This document shows positions 60,036-64,000 of a DNA stretch of 64,000 nucleotides, in pieces. Every line of letters starts with the position of its first letter. The first letter of the stretch is position 1. Source of the stretch: Hyposmocoma kahamanoa (taxonomy: Eukaryota; Arthropoda; Insecta; Lepidoptera; Cosmopterigidae); assembly GCF_003589595.1 (NCBI RefSeq), contig NW_020653993.1, forward strand, positions 9,225,990 to 9,289,989, written 5' to 3'. The notes beneath the pieces are model-generated. The model searched no databases, was not told the origin of the DNA, and saw only the letters and a list, made by a program, of their open reading frames with translations. Position numbers and translations under genes: made by a program.

Positions 60036-60222
60036 TCTGAATTATGAATAAATATGATTTGCCGCCAGCGCTAATATGATATGATGAATGAAAAAGAGAT
60101 ACAATTTTCCCTACACGTAATTATCTATCCCGGACCTATTTATCAACATTCTAAATAAAAAAGCGCGCCATGAAACCGTTCATTGACCTACAGACAGCTG
60201 TCTGAAATCTGAACCGAAGCTG
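60036..60222. other. Short 5' flank of the deoxyhypusine synthase gene
   Basis: No TATA box near the predicted start. CATTGACCTACAGACAGCTG lies ~45 bp upstream of the initiator-like motif. Confidence 0.4.
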
Positions 60223-60228
60223 TCAGTT
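60223..60228 (+). promoter_or_regulatory. Initiator-like motif, candidate transcription start
   Basis: TCAGTT matches the arthropod initiator TCAGTY. It lies 31 bases before the first ATG of the gene, so a transcript starting here would have a very short leader and the 60259 ATG as its first AUG. Motif only. Confidence 0.4.
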
Positions 60229-60250
60229 GTCAGGAAGTGAACGAAAAATC

Positions 60251-60276
60251 CTTAGAGGATGGAAAAAAATAGAAAA
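60251..60276 (+). repeat. TIR-K-like terminal motif spanning the DHPS start codon
   Basis: CTTAGAGGATGGAAAAAAAT at 60251-60270 matches the TIR-K termini at 48590-48608 (inverted) and 16559-16578. The embedded ATG is the first start codon of the gene. Chance similarity is possible because part of the motif is an A-run, but the CTTAGAGGATGG core is not low-complexity. Confidence 0.5.
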
Positions 60277-62167
60277 ATCACACAAGAAAATTTACATCTA
60301 TCAAAGGACAACGTTTTTCATCAAAATAGAGCTGTGAATTGTGAAATTACCAACGTAAAGCAAAGACAAATCATGGATATTTCATCTATAATGGACAAGA
60401 GTAAACCAATGGCACCCGATGTAGCTGTGAGCGCCGTATTAGCTCCGAGCCAAGAATTGCCAGCTGAGACACCAATAGTTTCTGGTTACGATTGGGAAAA
60501 TGGCACGGATTATAATAAAATACTTGAAAGTTACGCGCGATCCGGTTTTCAAGCCACTAACTTCGGGAAAGCGGTGGCGGAGATCAACAAGATGCTCAAA
60601 TGTCGATCGGTTCCATTGACTGAAGAAACCAGTGATCCATATGAGGAAGACGTCTTTATTAAGAAGAAAACTAATTGTACTATCTTTTTAGGTAAGAAAC
60701 TTAAGCATAAAACTGATGAATGTAATTTTCATTTTTTGTAAAAAATACAGCGCGATTTTTTTCAAAGTTGTGGAATAAAAGTTGTTTGTTTTATCATAGA
60801 TACAGTACTAATAATATACCAGATAATGACGCAAATTAGAAAAACATTTATTGCCAAGCAATAGTAAAACAAAAGAAAAAAAAGGCAAGCATTTTGAGCA
60901 ACAGACAATACAATTTGAAATATTGTCCTATTTACAACTGGGAATAATATTAGCAGTAGCGTCTGTCTACCAAACATTTACTATAGGATTTGCCAGGCCC
61001 TGCTACATTGGTAGATAAACAGAAATACAGAAGTTTCAAGGCCAAGCAGTGGCAGGACAGTAAGGTGGCCATCTTTCAAGGACCCTACCCGTATAAAGTC
61101 ACAAGTTGTAATTGACACAATCTTCTTCTAATCGTATTGATGACATACATTGTAATGCTTACCATCATGGTGAAAGCATTTGTCAATTATTGTAAGGCAT
61201 GTGCCAGATTTAACATACAATAAAGAAATGGTCCGTTGTGAGGGGCGGCTCCTTTTGTGCACCCCAATTCGCACAATGTTGGCATTTGTTATTTAAAATT
61301 TGGCCATATACCCTTTTAAAGCGGTATAAACCAAACAACAAATAAACCAATTTCTATTATTATCTTTCAGGGTATACATCGAACATGATATCATCCGGAC
61401 TAAGAGACACAATCCGCTTCCTAGTAAAAAACCGACTAGTCGACTGCATCGTGACAACTGCTGGCGGTGTTGAAGAAGATTTCATAAAATGTCTTGCTCC
61501 TACTTACATTGGAGATTTTAACCTTAGTGGCAAAGTGCTACGCACTAGGGGAATCAACAGAATTGGCAATTTACTTGTACCAAATGACAATTACTGTCGT
61601 TTCGAAGAATGGGTCACGCCATTATTAAATGAAATGTTAGACGAACAGATTAAAGATGGTACAGTTTGGACTCCATCTCGGATCATAGCTAGGCTAGGTG
61701 AACGAATCAATGATGAAAACTCAGTGTGCTATTGGGCGTGGAAGAATAACATTCCTATTTTCAGTCCAGCATTAACTGATGGTTCTTTAGGAGACATGAT
61801 GTATTTTCACTCATATAAACATCCAGGATTGGTTATTGATATTTTAGGAGATTTACGGAGGTTGAATACAATGGCTGTTAAGGCTAATAATACGGGTATG
61901 ATCATTTTGGGAGGTGGTGTCATTAAACACCATATTTGTAATGCAAATTTAATGCGTAATGGAGCAGATTTCGCTGTGTATGTGAATACTTCAAATGAAT
62001 TTGATGGTTCTGATTCTGGAGCTAGGCCTGATGAAGCAGTGTCATGGGGCAAAATACGCACAAATGCGACACCAGTAAAATTATACGCGGATGCTACATT
62101 GGTGTTTCCACTGCTGGTGGCACAAACATTCGCCAAATATCATTATAGCAATAAAAAGAATGTGTAA
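60259..62167 (+). CDS. DHPS: Deoxyhypusine synthase (two exons: 60259-60691, 61371-62167)
   Basis: It encodes the NAD-dependent cytosolic tetramer that transfers the aminobutyl group of spermidine to one lysine of eIF5A, the first step of hypusine formation. Exon 1 ends TIFL plus the first base of a Gly codon. The intron (679 bp) has GTAAGA and TTTCAG ends in phase 1. Exon 2 resumes [18 protein letters not shown]. The joined frame is 1230 nt, 409 residues. Visible family blocks are [12 protein letters not shown] (exon 1), TTAGGVEED (173-181), [40 protein letters not shown] (330-344) and [20 protein letters not shown], with the catalytic lysine equivalent at 372. The human enzyme is ~369 residues. 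Here ~50 residues precede the usual start region. The ATGs at 60373, 60391 and 60409 are in frame and would give more typical proteins. The first ATG (A at -3, G at +4) lies in a TIR-K-like motif. Single copy, no operon. Function is certain; the start is not. Confidence 0.97.
60692..61370 (+). other. DHPS intron
   Basis: GTAAGA donor, TTATTATCTTTCAG acceptor with a pyrimidine tract. Contents are AT-rich. 61095-61240 (ATCTTCTTCTAATCGTATTG, GGTGAAAGCATTTGTCAATT) looks repeat-derived. A minus-strand open frame at 60762-60977 is a by-product. Confidence 0.9.
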
Positions 62168-62395
62168 AAATGTTATTTTCGTTTCATTGTTATACAAGTC
62201 TCCTCTAGCTAAGAGCCATATAGCTACTTGAAAAAAAATTGATTGGCTCCTGATTTTTATTGAAAATCTTGGGAAGGTGCTGTTAGCTGAAAATTCCTAA
62301 AAACTAAACAGAAATGGCTTGTTGCTGTAAGTACTGCCATCTATAATTGAATAGGTTAATAACTTTGCGAAAGAGCCATCTAGTATCGAGTAGAA

Positions 62396-62401
62396 AATAA
62401 A
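62396..62401 (+). terminator. Candidate poly(A) signal for DHPS
   Basis: AATAAA 229 bases after the stop codon. A second AATAAA at 62150-62155 lies inside the coding end (before the stop) and is unlikely to be the main signal. The true 3' end needs transcript data. Confidence 0.4.
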
Positions 62402-62985
62402 ATGTAAGAGAATGCGTTCTGAAACATAGTAAAATTAGATATGGCATTTTAATTTCTTATTATTGTAGGTCTAAATGTATGTTAACACAGTTATTTGGTT
62501 ATAGGGGGCTATAAACATTGTATTAACTAATGATATTATACTTGATTGGTATTAACTTTTATTGTTATAACATTTTTTATTTGTAATCCATTCGTGAAGT
62601 CTCCATTAATCATTCAAAAGAAAAATTAATCTTAAGTTTTTGGAACGCACTCGGTGTGAATGAACTGTCAAATTTGTACTGAAGTTAGTCACTGTCTGGT
62701 TCATAAATTGTCGTATAAATGTGCGTCTGTGAAACTAAATATTTTTATGTGTGCTGTACATGAAAGCCTGCTTTCTCAAACGAGTCTAACCAACTTCATT
62801 CAGGTTAAGTCCTTAACTCGCAGTGTTGAGGAGTGCTTGTGTATTTTGTTTACAAAGTAGATCTTCCAAAGAAACATTGAAACGCATTTCTTTCTAACGT
62901 AATTTAAATTAGAAAATGTAGTGGCATATTCGGAAATCAAATATAAACTGTTAAAGTGCAGTTATACAAACGGTGTTGAACAAAA
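62402..62985. other. Intergenic region before the next gene
   Basis: Gap of about 0.6 kb with no repeat recognised. TATAAA at 62942-62947 lies 39 bases before the next ATG. The open frame 62660-62860 lacks coding signature. Confidence 0.45.
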
Positions 62986-63028
62986 ATGTGTGTTTTACGT
63001 GTAGTCGTATTGATGCTGTTTTTGACCG
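62986..63028 (+). CDS. First exon of a putative secreted protein (partial)
   Basis: ATG with AAAA before it opens MCVLRVVVLMLFLTG, a short n-region followed by a strongly hydrophobic stretch. It is then cut after the first base of the next codon by a perfect GTAAGT donor (63029-63034). A phase-1 intron right at the end of a signal peptide is common in insect secreted proteins such as cuticle, chemosensory or antimicrobial families. No second exon is identifiable before 64000, so the product is unknown. The exon is far too short for ordinary open-frame detection. A chance hydrophobic ATG frame with a fortuitous donor is the alternative. Confidence 0.5.
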
Positions 63029-63951
63029 GTAAGTCGCTGTCGCTCCTTAGTCCTGTGCTATTTTTAGATTTTCAATGCAGATATTCGTTACGATGCATAA
63101 TTTATACGTCTTCAAGGAACCCGCTTTGATCTAAGCAGGACATTCTGTGACTACAAACCGTTTGATCTTTTAATGAAGAATAATAAAGGAACCAAGATTT
63201 GTGGCAGGATATTTAAATTTGGAGTTGGTGACTGTCGTTTGTTTCTATCTTTATTCTATTTTCGAATTAGTTTCTTGTAGGAACTAATTAATTAAATTTT
63301 GAGGAACATAACTACGAAGTTATTTCTCGTTTTGAATTCAAACTGCATTCGATTTTTCGAAACTTATTTTTATTAAGACGCAGTGGAATATATACAAATG
63401 TTGATATTATAAATGGCTAATTAAAATTTTGACGATGTCGGTGCTAGATGAGGTCTAGGATTCGTGTCTAGGTGAAACCAATTTGGGAAATGAACTTTTC
63501 TAGCACATTATTAATATTATTACATTGTCGACAAAATAACATTCTGAATAATTATAATTTTCGTTCTATTTGCAAAGTAACCCCTTCACAGATTTGTAGT
63601 CCGATACATAACATTTGAGCTAAAGGTTGAAGGTCACTAAACAATGACTATACTACAACTTGTATTGCTTAGTCATAACCATAACAAAACTTTCTTGGAA
63701 CTAAACTTGATATTCTGCAGTAAAATGATACATAACATATTATGTTACATTTACTTAACGAAGAGTGCACTTTCTGTTGAAAGTCATAGAAATGCAATAA
63801 AAACAATAAATGATTATCACTTGTTATAAGTTTACACTATAAGCTTAAAACATGTCTTATAAATATTGTGTATATTTGTAGGAATATTTGTTTACAAGTA
63901 TAAAATCATTGGAATATATTATGTAATTCTATGTTATTGTATTATATATTT
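63029..63951 (+). other. Presumed first intron or intergenic sequence
   Basis: AT-rich sequence with no transposon recognised. The open frame 63644-63829 has no coding signature and no convincing acceptor-exon pair was seen. Confidence 0.4.

Positions 63952-64000
<49 letters not shown>
63952..64000 (+). repeat. (GT)n microsatellite running off the window
   Basis: Twenty-three or more uninterrupted GT units to the last base. Its full length is unknown. Confidence 0.98.

Noticed and set aside
61807..62136. 109-codon minus-strand frame
   Set aside because: Shadow of deoxyhypusine synthase exon 2.

Overview
The window reads as an AT-rich, intron-bearing, transposon-dense insect genome. It is most likely a butterfly or moth. 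The evidence is the density and style of tRNA-derived SINEs, short 3' ends of non-LTR retrotransposons, a cecropia-type mariner relic, a Penelope-like remnant and dispersed repeats that I recognise from lepidopteran assemblies. No database could be searched, so the order-level call is an inference. One assembly gap (400 N) lies at 28385-28784.

Genes are confined to the last 4 kb. A complete two-exon deoxyhypusine synthase gene (eIF5A hypusination) occupies 60259-62167 on the plus strand. About 0.8 kb downstream, a 43-nt first exon (62986-63028) encodes a signal-peptide-like start followed by a perfect GTAAGT donor. It probably opens a secreted-protein gene that continues past the window. I see no convincing host gene in the first 60 kb.

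The other 60 kb is a layered record of transposition. For cross-reference I label the families as follows. SINE-A is tRNA-derived, with head motifs TGGCCGAACGG and GGTTCGATTCC and a tail ending GTGTGTGCGTTATT. SINE-B is tRNA-like and contains TGGCTTAGTTGG and GGTTCGAATCC. Rep-C is a LINE-3'-end-like repeat with GGACAGGCGTGTCGCTTACC. Rep-G contains GATGATTCTTTTTTGTTGG. Rep-M is SINE-like and contains TTTATGTGCGAAATTTAATT. LINE-L covers degraded jockey/CR1-like reverse-transcriptase C-termini. The TIR families are MITE-D (8-bp target duplications), TIR-E, MITE-F (TWA duplications), MITE-H, TIR-K, TIR-R (8-bp), TIR-S (9-bp) and TIR-T (TA). Rep-N and Rep-P are foldback or Penelope-like tails. Rep-Q is a duplicated ~0.5-kb unit.

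Layout: 0-12 kb holds LINE-L, Rep-C, Rep-G, MITE-H and one MITE-F. 12-18 kb holds SINE-A, three MITE-H, MITE-D and a GC-rich block of unknown nature. 20-28 kb holds TIR-E, SINE-B, Rep-C and TIR-R with a nested SINE-A. 28-33 kb holds the gap, a mariner pseudogene, a LINE and two MITE-D copies. 33-52 kb holds many LINE-L and Rep-C copies, a three-level nest at 36.5-37.2 kb, TIR-T, and an RTE-like LINE inside a SINE-A. 54-60 kb holds Rep-Q, a Penelope-like GIY-YIG remnant, TIR-S, TIR-R and a Rep-Q copy carrying three later insertions.

The most interesting points are these. (1) The first in-frame ATG of deoxyhypusine synthase lies in sequence matching the terminal motif of TIR-K, which would add about 50 residues to the enzyme. 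(2) The short signal-peptide exon is easily missed. (3) Several non-autonomous DNA transposon families can be delimited to the base by their target duplications, some against an unoccupied sister copy in the same window. I did not find a clear new multi-gene system.
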